A DNA stretch of 52,637 nt from Curtobacterium pusillum (GTDB taxonomy: Bacteria; Actinomycetota; Actinomycetes; Actinomycetales; Microbacteriaceae). Position 1 is the first letter of the stretch. Every line of letters starts with the position of its first letter. The translations under genes were made by a program, and so were the position numbers. The DNA is taken from contig NZ_JABMCE010000072.1 in NCBI RefSeq assembly GCF_013359865.1, forward strand, positions 1-52,637, written 5' to 3'. The notes under the pieces are model-generated. The model was given only the letters and a program-made list of their open reading frames with translations, made no database searches and was not told the origin of the DNA. Below, in pieces: positions 33,257 to 41,674 of the stretch.

Positions 33257-34168
33257 TCAGGCGCGTGACTGGGGGTGGTGTTTCGCGAGCAGGAACACAC
33301 CGGTGATCGCGATCGCCGCGGCCACGACGAACCCGGCGACCGCGACCCACGGAGCCCCCGCAGCCTCACCGAGCACGACCACACCGATCCCGACCGCCAC
33401 GATCGGATCGATCACCGTCAACCCCGCGATCACCAGGTCCGCCGACCCACTCGAGTACGCGTTCTGCACGAAGTACCCACCCAACGACGCCGCCACGACC
33501 ACACCCACGATCGCCAGCACCGTCAACCAATCGAACGTGTGGTTCACGAACCGGTTCAAGGTCACCTTCGCCAACGTCGCCACGAACCCGTAGAGCACCC
33601 CCGCACCCACGATGTAGTACAACGCGTTCCGGTGCTTCGCGACGAACCGGAACGACACCAGCACGAGCACCAGCACGATCGCCAGGATCACCAGCACGGT
33701 CACGAGCTGCCCCCGCGTGATCACGCTCTCGTGCCCCACGAACGCCGCGATGCCGACGAAGATCGCGACCCCGATGATGCACGTCCACACCGCCCGACGA
33801 GCACGACGACCCAACGGGACACCACTGGACCGCGACGAGAACCACGTCGTGATCACCAACGCCACCGCACCCAACGGCTGCACCACGATCAACGGCGCGA
33901 ACGTGATGCTGACCAACTGCAGCACCACCGCGAGACCGAGCATCACCGTGCCCAGCACCCAGTACCCGCTCGACACCAACCCCAGCACGTGCCGGACGCT
34001 CAGCCCGTTCGACTGACGGCCCAGCCGAGCCTCCACCCGCTGCACCCCACGACTCTGGAACTGCGCACCCAGCGACAGGAACACCGCCCCCACCAACGCG
34101 ACGGGGATCATGAGCGCCTGGAACGGCGTGAGGTTCACCGCGTCCGGGATCTGGAGGTCCGTCGTCAC
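33257..34168 (-). CDS. DMT superfamily transporter with atypical codon use
   Basis: A 303-residue protein with nine or ten hydrophobic helices (MIPVALVGAVFLSLGAQFQ first, VAGFVVAAAIAITGVFLL last), as in DMT/NIPA-like carriers. The substrate is unknown. Codons differ from neighbours: TTG for Leu, GGT/GGG for Gly, GTG for Val, where nearby genes prefer CTC, GGC and GTC. The GTG start has TAGCCT 6 bases upstream, so it is probably leaderless. Divergent from def with only 39 bp between starts. Confidence 0.85.
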   Translation of the reverse strand: MTTDLQIPDAVNLTPFQALMIPVALVGAVFLSLGAQFQSRGVQRVEARLGRQSNGLSVRHVLGLVSSGYWVLGTVMLGLAVVLQLVSITFAPLIVVQPLGAVALVITTWFSSRSSGVPLGRRARRAVWTCIIGVAIFVGIAAFVGHESVITRGQLVTVLVILAIVLVLVLVSFRFVAKHRNALYYIVGAGVLYGFVATLAKVTLNRFVNHTFDWLTVLAIVGVVVAASLGGYFVQNAYSSGSADLVIAGLTVIDPIVAVGIGVVVLGEAAGAPWVAVAGFVVAAAIAITGVFLLAKHHPQSRA

Positions 34169-34174
34169 GCGTCG

Positions 34175-34201
34175 AGGCTATCGTCCCCCGCCGGATAACC
34201 T
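34175..34201. promoter_or_regulatory. Back-to-back leaderless promoters (DMT gene / def)
   Basis: Minus-strand -10 TAGCCT (34180-34175) is 6 bases before the DMT GTG. Plus-strand -10 TAACCT (34196-34201) is 6 bases before the def ATG. Each gene's -35 region would fall on the other gene's -10, so RNA polymerase could hardly occupy both at once. Confidence 0.6.
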
Positions 34202-34207
34202 GGGCGA

Positions 34208-34783
34208 ATGCCCGTTCTCCCGATCCGCATCACCGGCGAACCCGTCCTGCACGAGCGTGCAGCCGAGATCACCGAGTTCGACGACGACCTCCGTTCCCTG
34301 GTCGCCGACATGTACGAGACCATGGACCTGGCGCCCGGGGTCGGGCTCGCGGGCCCCCAGGTCGGTGTGGGCAAGCGGCTCTTCGTGTACTCATGGACCG
34401 ATGATGACGAGGTCCTGCACCGCGGCGTCGCCGTGAACCCGGTCCTGTGGATCACTCCCCCGGTCCCGGAGTCTGTGGAGGAACTCGACGAGGACGAGGA
34501 GTCCGAGGGCTGCCTGTCCGTGCCGGGCGAGCGGTTCCCGCTCCGCCGGTCCGAGGGTGCGCTCCTCCGCGCGTTCGACGAGCACGGCGAACCCTTCGAG
34601 GTCGAGGCGCACGGCTGGCTCGCCCGCATCTTCCAGCACGAGTACGACCACCTCGACGGCTGGCTCTACGCCGACCGGCTCGTGCACCCTTTCGGCAAGC
34701 AGGTCGCGAAGGCGATCCGCAAGAACAGCTGGGGCGGCCCCGGCAAGTCCTGGCTGCCCGGCCGCGACCACCCCGAGGGCTGA
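34208..34783 (+). CDS. def: Peptide deformylase
   Basis: A 191-residue metalloenzyme removing the formyl group from nascent proteins. Motif 1 GVGLAGPQVG (44-53), motif 2 EGCLSVPG with metal ligand Cys102, and motif 3 QHEYDH (143-148) with His144, Glu145 and His148 are intact. An acidic insertion (EELDEDEESE, about 91-100) precedes motif 2. The tail RKNSWGGPGKSWLPG is typical of actinobacterial enzymes. The ATG is probably the transcript start, so the mRNA is leaderless. Confidence 0.95.
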   Translation: MPVLPIRITGEPVLHERAAEITEFDDDLRSLVADMYETMDLAPGVGLAGPQVGVGKRLFVYSWTDDDEVLHRGVAVNPVLWITPPVPESVEELDEDEESEGCLSVPGERFPLRRSEGALLRAFDEHGEPFEVEAHGWLARIFQHEYDHLDGWLYADRLVHPFGKQVAKAIRKNSWGGPGKSWLPGRDHPEG

Positions 34784-34812
34784 GTCGAGGAACCCGGCCC
34801 AGGAGGCGCGGC

Positions 34813-35301
34813 TCAGCTCCGCCAGGCAGCGATCGCGTCGCGCAGGTGGTCCGTCTCGGGGTGCCCCGGGCAGTACTCGAGCAGGCCCACGGCGACGTGC
34901 GCCTCGGCGGCGCTGCCGATCGTTCCGGCCCACCGCCCGGTCCCCTGCACCGCGCACCCTGCGGCGAGTTCCTCGAGCGTTGCGTCCCCGTTGGCCGCGT
35001 CGACCGCTGCGCGCTGCTGCGACGACATCTCCGTGCCCGTGATCCGCTCGGCGGTGCAGTCCGTACGGCGGTCAGCCCACACCGCGGAGTACGTCGTGTA
35101 GGTCTCGGTGCGGTCGGACGACCCCACCGAGCACACGAACGCGAAGACGATCGGGGACGTGCCGGAGGCCGACACACCCGAGGTCGCCGAGGGGTCGAGC
35201 GAGTCCTCGGGCTCGGACTCCGCGCCGGTGGTGCACCCGGTGAGACCGATCCCGGCGGCGACGAGCACGCTCGCAGCGATGGCTCGGCGCACGGTGATCA
35301 C
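34813..35301 (-). CDS. Putative lipoprotein
   Basis: A 162-residue protein. A short basic start, a hydrophobic stretch (AIAASVLVAAGIG) and the lipobox LTGC (Cys23) predict a lipid-anchored surface protein. A Ser/Glu-rich linker leads to a ~110-residue domain with four Cys (FVCSVG, TDCTAE, AGCAVQ, EYCPGH) that may form disulfides. I do not recognise the fold. GTG 35301 or GTG 35292 may be the start. Convergent with def, 29 bases apart. Confidence 0.75.
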   Translation of the reverse strand: MITVRRAIAASVLVAAGIGLTGCTTGAESEPEDSLDPSATSGVSASGTSPIVFAFVCSVGSSDRTETYTTYSAVWADRRTDCTAERITGTEMSSQQRAAVDAANGDATLEELAAGCAVQGTGRWAGTIGSAAEAHVAVGLLEYCPGHPETDHLRDAIAAWRS

Positions 35302-35371
35302 CTGTGAACGCTAACAGCTTCGATCCATGAGCCACCTGCGAGCTCGGGCGCCGCCAGCGCCGCGTGCCACG

Positions 35372-35401
35372 CAAAAGGCCCCCACCCGGAGGTGAGGGCC
35401 T
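35372..35401 (-). terminator. Intrinsic terminator after tRNA-Asn
   Basis: On the minus strand, arms aggccctcacc (35401-35391) and ggtgggggcct (35386-35376) with a 4-base loop are followed by TTTT. It is 6 bases from the tRNA 3' end and one of the few T-tailed terminators here. Confidence 0.8.
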
Positions 35402-35406
35402 GTATG

Positions 35407-35479
35407 CTCCCCGAGTTGGACTCGAACCAACAACCTGCCGGTTAACAGCCGGCTGCTCTGCCAATTGAGCTATCGAGGA
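35407..35479 (-). tRNA. tRNA-Asn (anticodon GTT)
   Basis: Minus strand: acceptor TCCTCGA pairs with TCGGGGA, D arm AGCTCAATTGGCAGAGCA, anticodon stem GCCGG with loop CTGTTAA, T arm GTTGG-TTCGAGT-CCAAC. CCA not encoded. It is followed by a T-tailed terminator. Confidence 0.97.
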
Positions 35480-35591
35480 TCACTGCCCAGAAACCGAATC
35501 GGTCTGAACAACGGGTAACAGCATAGCAGCAACCTGGAGCCACCCCGCGCATCGGCTGCGCATCCCGGGCGCGCCGCCACGGTGGCGCGGC

Positions 35592-36734
35592 TCAGTACCC
35601 CGCGACCGGGTCGACGACGCCCACGAAGCCGGTGCCCGCTCCGTCGAGGAACGCAGCGGTGTTGAGCCGCACGCGCTCGGCGAGCAACGGCGCCACCATC
35701 TCCGGCGTGTCCGCCTGGTGCGGCGTGATGATCGCGCCGGGCTCGTCCCAGAGCGGGTGGCCGTCGGGCAGGGGTTCGGGATCGGTGACGTCGAGTCCCG
35801 CGGCGGCGATGGAGCCGTCCCTCAGCGCCGACACCAGGGCGTCCGTGTCCACGAGCCCGCCCCGTGCGATGTTCACGAGACGCGCCGACGGCTTCATGCG
35901 CTCGAACTGTCGCCGGCCGAACAGCTTCGACGTGCCGGAGGTCATCGCCGCGGCGATCATCACGACGTCCGCGTCGGGCAGGACCTCGTCGAGCGCGTCG
36001 GTCGTGACGGTGCGGTCGGCTCCGGGGACGGGGTCGGGCGAACGGCGGACCACGGTGATCGACACCTCGAACGGTGCGAGCAGCCGGATGTACTCCTGGG
36101 CGATTCCGCCGGCACCGATGACGACGACGTTCCGGCCGTACAGCGAGACGCCCTCGGGCTCGGTCGCCCACGAGCGTGCCCGCGCGCGCTTCTGCAGCAC
36201 CCGCAGCGTGCCGAGGGTCAGCGCGAGGGCGTGCTCGGCGACGGGTTCGGCGTACGCCCCCTTGGCGGAGGTGAACAGGATGCGGTCGCCGTGAGAAGCG
36301 ATCAAGGACGCGAACGCGTCGACTCCGGCGAACGGCAGCTGCACCCAGCCCACCCCGGGCGCGGCGTCGAGCGCGTCGGACAGACCGGTCGGGTCCCGGG
36401 GGTCGAGCCAGACGAGTCCGCGGGCGGAGTCGTCCAGCTCCGAGACGGTGCCACCGGCCGAGGTCACCGCGTCCTCGTGCAGAGCGGTCCCGCCGCCGGC
36501 GGGCAGGATCGCGATCGGTCCGGCGGTCGGCGGCGCGACGGGCAGCGCCGCGCCCGCGTCGGTCACGACCGCACGGTGCCCACGGACGCCGGCCGCGGTC
36601 GACGACGACGGAACCGACGACGACGGAACCGACGACGACGGAGCCGACGACGACGAACCCGACGAAGACGAACCCAACGACGAACCCGACGAAGACGGAC
36701 CCGACGACACCGGCGAACCGAAACCCGCGCTCAC
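35592..36734 (-). CDS. D-isomer-specific 2-hydroxyacid dehydrogenase with Ser-rich N-terminal extension
   Basis: A 380-residue protein. From about residue 70 it is a normal D-2-hydroxyacid dehydrogenase: NAD motif VVVIGAGGIAQEY, catalytic Arg in NIARGGLVD, Glu in DVTDPEPLPDG and His in ITPHQADTP. The first ~50 residues are almost only Ser, Gly, Pro and Val (SSSVPSSSVPSSS), encoded by a 15-bp tandem repeat. The GTG at 36734 overlaps the stop of the ABC ATPase (GTGA), so the extension is very likely translated. Substrate unknown. Coupling to a peptide importer suggests use of an imported or released 2-oxo/2-hydroxy acid. Confidence 0.85.
   Translation of the reverse strand: MSAGFGSPVSSGPSSSGSSLGSSSSGSSSSAPSSSVPSSSVPSSSTAAGVRGHRAVVTDAGAALPVAPPTAGPIAILPAGGGTALHEDAVTSAGGTVSELDDSARGLVWLDPRDPTGLSDALDAAPGVGWVQLPFAGVDAFASLIASHGDRILFTSAKGAYAEPVAEHALALTLGTLRVLQKRARARSWATEPEGVSLYGRNVVVIGAGGIAQEYIRLLAPFEVSITVVRRSPDPVPGADRTVTTDALDEVLPDADVVMIAAAMTSGTSKLFGRRQFERMKPSARLVNIARGGLVDTDALVSALRDGSIAAAGLDVTDPEPLPDGHPLWDEPGAIITPHQADTPEMVAPLLAERVRLNTAAFLDGAGTGFVGVVDPVAGY
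36601..36675. repeat. 15-bp tandem repeat in the dehydrogenase gene
   Basis: Five units of gacgacgacggaacc (later ones drifting to gacgaagacgaaccc) at 36601-36675, with degenerate units continuing to about 36720. Translated on the minus strand as SSSVP, in frame. Confidence 0.9.
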
Positions 36735-37663
36735 GCGTTCTCCTGCCGTTCCGCACGGGGACCGGTACCGGCACCGACCGGACGGCGTGGCGCCGACGAA
36801 CGCCGGGGGGCCGCGGCGGCGGGCTGCCGGCGCTTCACCGGACGGGCCGCCGTCGACGCGAGCGTCTTGACGTACGGGTCGACGGGGTTGTCGAGGACCT
36901 CGTCGAAGGTGCCGAGGCCGACGAGCCGGCTCTCGGCCATGATGGCCACCCGGTCGGCGAGGGCGCGGGCCTCGCGCAGGTCACTCGACACCACGACGGC
37001 GGAGAAGTGCCGGTTCCGCTGCAGGGTCGCGAGCGCCTCGAGCACGGACTGGCGCACGAGCACGTCCACGCCGCGGGCGGGTTCGTCGGCGACGAGCAGC
37101 TGCGGCTCGAGGACGAGCGCACGGGCGAGGGCGACTCGCTGCCGCTGTCCGCTCGAGAGTTCCCACGTGTTGAGGCGCATCACGCCGAGCGGCAGGTGCA
37201 CGGCGTCCACCAGGCGCGCGACGATGAGCCCCGCTTCCTTCCGGTCGAAGCGGCGGTCTCTGACGTAGATCGGCTCCGCGATCGCCTCGCCGACGGTGAG
37301 GTCCGGGCTGAGCCGGTCCGCGCCGTCCTGCGGCAGGTACCCGATGCGGCCGGTGAGCCGTTCGAGCTTCCGTGAGCTCGCCCGCAGCCCGCGCGTCTTC
37401 TGCCCGAGGACGGTGAGCTCACCCCCGACGATGTGCCGGCGGTGGGCTCCTTCGCCCTCGCCGGTGGCACCGAGCTGTCCCGCGATGGCCGCGGCGAACG
37501 TCGACTTGCCGGACCCGGACTCGCCGAGCACGGCGAGGATCTCCCCCTGGCGGACCGTCAGGCTGACGCCGTCGACAGCCCGGATCGCATCCGTTCCCCG
37601 CCCGCTCCGGTACTCGATCGACACGTCGTCAGCGACGACCGCCGGTCCGTTCACCGCGATCAT
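36731..37663 (-). CDS. ABC transporter ATP-binding protein (oligopeptide type)
   Basis: A 310-residue ATPase. Walker A GESGSGKST, Q-loop YLPQDGADRLSPD, signature LSSGQRQRVALARAL, Walker B LLVADEPARGVDV. A Pro/Arg/Ala-rich tail (about 275-310) replaces the usual oligopeptide C-terminal domain. The signature and DRLSPDLTVGEAI match OppD/DppF relatives. It is a third ATPase domain beyond the two fused ones in the next gene upstream, so it may serve as an alternative motor or another importer. GTGA-coupled to the dehydrogenase. Confidence 0.88.
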   Translation of the reverse strand: MIAVNGPAVVADDVSIEYRSGRGTDAIRAVDGVSLTVRQGEILAVLGESGSGKSTFAAAIAGQLGATGEGEGAHRRHIVGGELTVLGQKTRGLRASSRKLERLTGRIGYLPQDGADRLSPDLTVGEAIAEPIYVRDRRFDRKEAGLIVARLVDAVHLPLGVMRLNTWELSSGQRQRVALARALVLEPQLLVADEPARGVDVLVRQSVLEALATLQRNRHFSAVVVSSDLREARALADRVAIMAESRLVGLGTFDEVLDNPVDPYVKTLASTAARPVKRRQPAAAAPRRSSAPRRPVGAGTGPRAERQENA

Positions 37664-37750
37664 GGGTCCCCTTCCACGCCGCCCCCTGGCGGCGGTTCGC
37701 GACGGACCGGGGTACGCCGACCGTCGTGCGTGTTGCGGTGGAGGCGACCG

Positions 37751-37795
37751 CCTGGAGGCGCGGCGTGCGTCGTCGACGCGAGCCGCGCCTCCAGG
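37751..37795 (-). terminator. Hairpin between the two ATPase genes
   Basis: Perfect 14-bp arms cctggaggcgcggc (37751-37764) and gccgcgcctccagg (37782-37795), loop 17 bases. It is an inverted pair of the dispersed CTGGAGGCGCGG motif; an intergenic attenuator is likely. Confidence 0.65.
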
Positions 37796-37809
37796 ATGGT
37801 CACGTCGGG

Positions 37810-39510
37810 TCAGGACCCGGCGTTCTCCAGTTCCACAAGCGTACGCCGTCGCTCCGCCTGTTCCGCCGGGTCCGGCACCGGGAGCGACGCCAGGAGACGC
37901 TGCGTGTAGGGGTGCTGCGGTGCGCCGAGGACCTCGGCGGTCGTGCCCGTCTCCACCAGGTCGCCGCGGTACAGCACCGCGATCCGGTCCGACAGCGCGC
38001 CGACGACGGCGAGGTCGTGGCTGATGAACAGCGATGCGAACCCGAGGTCCTGCTGCAGCTCGAGGAACAGTTCGAGCACGCGTGCCTGCACCGACACGTC
38101 GAGCGCACTCGTCGGCTCGTCCGCGATGAGCAGCTTCGGCCGGAGCGCGAGGGACCGGGCGAGCGACGCGCGCTGGCGCTGCCCGCCGGAGAGCTCGTGC
38201 GGGTAGCGGTCGCCGTACGACGCGGGCAGCTGCACGGCCTCGAGCAGTTCGCCGACTCGCTTCCGGGCGGCTCGCGGGCTCGATGCCTCACCGTGCACGA
38301 CGAGCGGTTCGGCGACGCACTCCGAGATCGTCAGCAGCGGGTTGAACGAGGTCGCCGGGTCCTGGAACACGAACCCGATGTCCTTGCGGTGCCGCTTGAA
38401 GTCCCGCTCGCGGTACCCGAGCATCTCGGTGCCGAGGACCTCGAGCGAACCGCCCGTGACCTTCGTCAGTCCGGCGATCGCCCGGCCGATGGTGGTCTTG
38501 CCCGAACCGGACTCCCCCACCAGCCCGAGGACCTCGCCGGGGCGGATGTCGAGGTCGACGCCCTTGACCGCCTTGAACGCGTGCGAGCCGAGGCGGCCCG
38601 GGTACTCGATCTCGAGACCCCGCGCGGACACCAGCGGCTGGACGTCCGACGTGATCGCGGCGCGGCGGGCGGCCCCGGTGGAGGCCTCGAGCCGGGGCAC
38701 GGCGGCGAGCAGGCGCTTGGTGTAGTCGGCCTGCGGTGCCGCGAAGAGCTGACCGACCGGGGCCTCTTCGACGACCTCGCCCTGGTACATCACGGCGACG
38801 CGGTCGGCCAGGTCGGCCACCACGCCCATGTTGTGCGTGATGATCACGATCGCCGTGCCGAACTCGTCGCGGCACCGGCGGAGCAGGTCGAGGATCTCCG
38901 CCTGCACCGTCACGTCGAGGGCCGTCGTCGGCTCGTCGGCGATGATCACCGACGGTTCGAGGGCGAGCGCGCTCGCGATCACGACGCGCTGCTTCTGCCC
39001 GCCGGAGAACTGATGCGGGTAGTGGTCGACACGGGTCTCCGGGTCGGGGATGCCGACACGGCCGAGGTAGTCGATCGCCTTCGCGCGCGCTTCCTTCTTC
39101 GACATCCCGCCGTGCGCCCGGAGTCCCTCGGCGATCTGCCACCCGACCGTGAAGACCGGGTTGAGCGCCGTGGAGGGTTCCTGGAAGACCATCGCGCCGG
39201 CCGTGCCGCGCAGGCTCCGGAGCTTCTGCGAGCCGACCGTGACGACGTCCGTGCCGTCGAGGTACACCGCGCCGCCGAGCGTCGCCGTCTCGGGCATCAG
39301 CCGGAGGATGCTCCGTGCGGTCACGGACTTGCCGGAGCCGGACTCGCCGACGAGGGCGAGGACCTCACCCGGGCGGACGTCGAGGGTGACGCCCTTGACG
39401 GCGTCGACGGCACCGTTGTCGGTGGCGAACGTGACGGTCAGGTCGTCGACGACGACGACGGGTTCCGTGGTGGTGTCACCGGACTGGAGGCGCGTGGTTG
39501 CGTCGCTCAT
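37810..39510 (-). CDS. Fused dipeptide/oligopeptide ABC ATPase (DppD-DppF type)
   Basis: A 566-residue protein with two complete ATPase domains. Domain one has GESGSGKS, FQEPSTALNPVF, FSGGQKQRVVIASAL and IIADEPTTALD. Domain two has GESGSGKT, FQDPATSFNPLL, LSGGQRQRASLARSL and LIADEPTSALD. Oligopeptide-type C-terminal extensions (QADYTKRLLAAVPRL, QHPYTQRLLASLPVPDP) follow each. It energises the permease pair encoded upstream. The ATG at 39510 overlaps the permease stop (ATGA). Confidence 0.93.
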   Translation of the reverse strand: MSDATTRLQSGDTTTEPVVVVDDLTVTFATDNGAVDAVKGVTLDVRPGEVLALVGESGSGKSVTARSILRLMPETATLGGAVYLDGTDVVTVGSQKLRSLRGTAGAMVFQEPSTALNPVFTVGWQIAEGLRAHGGMSKKEARAKAIDYLGRVGIPDPETRVDHYPHQFSGGQKQRVVIASALALEPSVIIADEPTTALDVTVQAEILDLLRRCRDEFGTAIVIITHNMGVVADLADRVAVMYQGEVVEEAPVGQLFAAPQADYTKRLLAAVPRLEASTGAARRAAITSDVQPLVSARGLEIEYPGRLGSHAFKAVKGVDLDIRPGEVLGLVGESGSGKTTIGRAIAGLTKVTGGSLEVLGTEMLGYRERDFKRHRKDIGFVFQDPATSFNPLLTISECVAEPLVVHGEASSPRAARKRVGELLEAVQLPASYGDRYPHELSGGQRQRASLARSLALRPKLLIADEPTSALDVSVQARVLELFLELQQDLGFASLFISHDLAVVGALSDRIAVLYRGDLVETGTTAEVLGAPQHPYTQRLLASLPVPDPAEQAERRRTLVELENAGS

Positions 39511-40502
39511 GCGGCCGCCCCTTCCGTGCTGGTCGCCTGCTTGCGCGACACCAGCTGCTTCAGCCGCCGGCGGGCACGCAGACGGGGATCGGAGATGTCG
39601 TTCAGGCTCTCGCCGATGAACGTGACACCGAGGACGAGCACCACGATCGCGACACCCGGGAAGACACCGGTCCACCAGACGCCGCTCGCCACGTCGGACA
39701 GCGCGCGGCTCAGGTCGTAGCCCCACTCCGCACCGCTGGTCGGGCCGATGCCGAACCCGAGGAAGCCGAGGCCCGCGAGCGTCAGGATCGCGTCGCTGGC
39801 GTTCAGCGTGAGGATCAGCGGCAGCGAGCGCGTGGAGTTCCGCAGGACGTGCCGGGTCATGATCCGCCACGGGTTCGTGCCCATCACGCGCGCCGACTCG
39901 ACGAACGCCTCGTTCTTCAGGCGCACGGCCTCGGCGCGGACGACCCGGAAGTACTGCGGGACGTACACGACCGTGATCGAGATCGCCGCGGCGATGATGC
40001 CGCCGGCGTAGCTCGAGTTGCCGCCCGAGATGACGATCGAGACCACGATCGCGAGCAGCAGCGACGGGAACGCGTAGATCGCGTCCGCGACGACGACGAG
40101 GATCCGGTCGAGCCAGCCGCCGATGTAGCCGGAGACCATGCCGAGCAGCACGCCGACGATGATCGACACGACGACGGCCACGATCACCACGAGGACCGCG
40201 GTCCGGGCGCCGTAGACCACGCGGCTGAACACGTCGAAGCCGCCGACGGTCGTGCCCCAGATGTGGACGGAGCTCGGCTCGCCGGTACGCGGGAAGCTGT
40301 GGCCGTCCGCGCCCTGCAGCTGGCCGAAGCCGTACGGGGCGATGAGCGGCGCGGCGATCGCGACGATGATGTACAGGGCGCAGATGACCACGCCGGTGAT
40401 GAGCATGGCGCGCTGCCAGCCCGTGCTCTTGCGGAGCTGCACCACCACGGGGAGCCGCTTCCACAGCGGCTCGTGGCGGTCGACGAGGGAGGTGTCAGCC
40501 AT
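39507..40502 (-). CDS. Peptide ABC transporter permease (DppC type)
   Basis: A 331-residue inner-membrane protein with about six helices. The N-terminal OppC domain (WQRAMLITGVVICALYIIVA), the region HIWGTTVGGFDVFSRVVYGARTA and the EAA loop (EAFVESARVMGTNPWRIMTRHV) are typical. A basic tail (RLRARRRLKQLVSRKQ) ends it. It pairs with the DppB-type permease 2 bases upstream. Confidence 0.93.
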   Translation of the reverse strand: MADTSLVDRHEPLWKRLPVVVQLRKSTGWQRAMLITGVVICALYIIVAIAAPLIAPYGFGQLQGADGHSFPRTGEPSSVHIWGTTVGGFDVFSRVVYGARTAVLVVIVAVVVSIIVGVLLGMVSGYIGGWLDRILVVVADAIYAFPSLLLAIVVSIVISGGNSSYAGGIIAAAISITVVYVPQYFRVVRAEAVRLKNEAFVESARVMGTNPWRIMTRHVLRNSTRSLPLILTLNASDAILTLAGLGFLGFGIGPTSGAEWGYDLSRALSDVASGVWWTGVFPGVAIVVLVLGVTFIGESLNDISDPRLRARRRLKQLVSRKQATSTEGAAA

Positions 40503-40504
40503 CT

Positions 40505-41602
40505 CTAGAACCTCACTCTCGGGTCGATCAGTGCGGCGACGACGTCGACGACGAAGTTCGTCACCGCGACGATCACCGCGAGCATCGCGACGATGCCCTG
40601 GACCGCGACGAAGTCGCGGGCCGACAGGTACTGGTTGAGCTCGAAGCCGAGCCCGCGCCACCCGAAGGTGGTCTCGGTGAGGACGGAACCGCCCAGGAGC
40701 ATGGCGATCTGGAGTCCCATCACCGTGATGATCGGCACGAGGGCGGGACGGAACGCGTGCGTCCGGACGAGCCGCGCCTCCCGGACGCCGCGCGAGCGGG
40801 CCGCGTCCACGTACTCGGAACCGAGCGAACCGATCATGTTCGCGCGCACCAGGCGCAGGAAGATGCCTGCGGTCAGCAGGCCGAGCGTCAGCGCCGGCAG
40901 CACGGCGTGCGCGAGCACGTCGGTGATGATCTCGGCGTTGCCCGTGCGGAGCGCGTCGATGATGTAGATGCCGGTCGCACCCGGGATGCGGTCGAGGACC
41001 AGTTCGACACGGGTGGACGCGCGGTCGCCGAGCGGCAGCCAGCCGAGCCACACCGAGAAGACGAGCTTGAGCAGCAGGCCGCCGAAGAACACCGGGGTCG
41101 CGTAGGTCAGGATCGCGAGCGCGCGGAAGAGCACGTCGGGCCACTTGTCGCGCATGTACGCGGCGAGCATGCCGAGCGGGATGCCGAGCACGAGGGCGAC
41201 GATGAGCGCGTAGAACACGAGCTCCGCCGTCGCGCCGCCGTACGTGACGATGATCTCGGTGATCGGTCGGTGGTCCGTCGACGTCGTGCCGAAGTCGCCG
41301 CGGAGGATGTTCCCGAGGTACTCGAAGTACTGCACGAGCACGGGCCGGTCGTACCCGGCGGCGTGCAGGCGCTCCTGCAGCTGGTCCGGAGTGAGACGGC
41401 CGCCGACCGAAGCGGTGATCGGGTTCCCGATGACGCGCATCAGGAAGAACACGAGCGTCACCAGGATGAAGACGGTCGGGAAGATGAGGAGGAACCTGAC
41501 GAGGACGTACCGGCCGAGTCCGCCGCCGCTGCCACCTGCACGTCGCTGTGCCTGTGGTTTGGTCGGCTCGGTCTCGATCGCCTCTGGGGTGGTGAGGGTC
41601 AC
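40505..41602 (-). CDS. Peptide ABC transporter permease (DppB type)
   Basis: A 365-residue inner-membrane protein. About six helices, the N-terminal YVLVRFLLIFPTVFILVTL segment, PDQLQERLHAAGYDRPVLVQYFEYL and the EAA-like SEYVDAARSRGVREARLV loop are DppB/OppB features. A ~28-residue polar N terminus precedes the first helix. GTG start at 41602. The leader contains a strong hairpin separating it from the binding-protein gene. Confidence 0.93.
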   Translation of the reverse strand: MTLTTPEAIETEPTKPQAQRRAGGSGGGLGRYVLVRFLLIFPTVFILVTLVFFLMRVIGNPITASVGGRLTPDQLQERLHAAGYDRPVLVQYFEYLGNILRGDFGTTSTDHRPITEIIVTYGGATAELVFYALIVALVLGIPLGMLAAYMRDKWPDVLFRALAILTYATPVFFGGLLLKLVFSVWLGWLPLGDRASTRVELVLDRIPGATGIYIIDALRTGNAEIITDVLAHAVLPALTLGLLTAGIFLRLVRANMIGSLGSEYVDAARSRGVREARLVRTHAFRPALVPIITVMGLQIAMLLGGSVLTETTFGWRGLGFELNQYLSARDFVAVQGIVAMLAVIVAVTNFVVDVVAALIDPRVRF

Positions 41603-41629
41603 GGGGAGGGGTGCCTTTCGAGGACGTGA

Positions 41630-41662
41630 CCAGGGGGCGTTCTGCTCGAGAACGCCCCCTGG
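41630..41662 (-). terminator. Hairpin between binding-protein and permease genes
   Basis: Perfect 14-bp arms ccagggggcgttct (41630-41643) and complement (41649-41662), 5-base loop. It is typical of ABC importer operons, where it lets the binding protein be made in excess. Confidence 0.75.
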
Positions 41663-41674
41663 CCGTCGTCGGTG

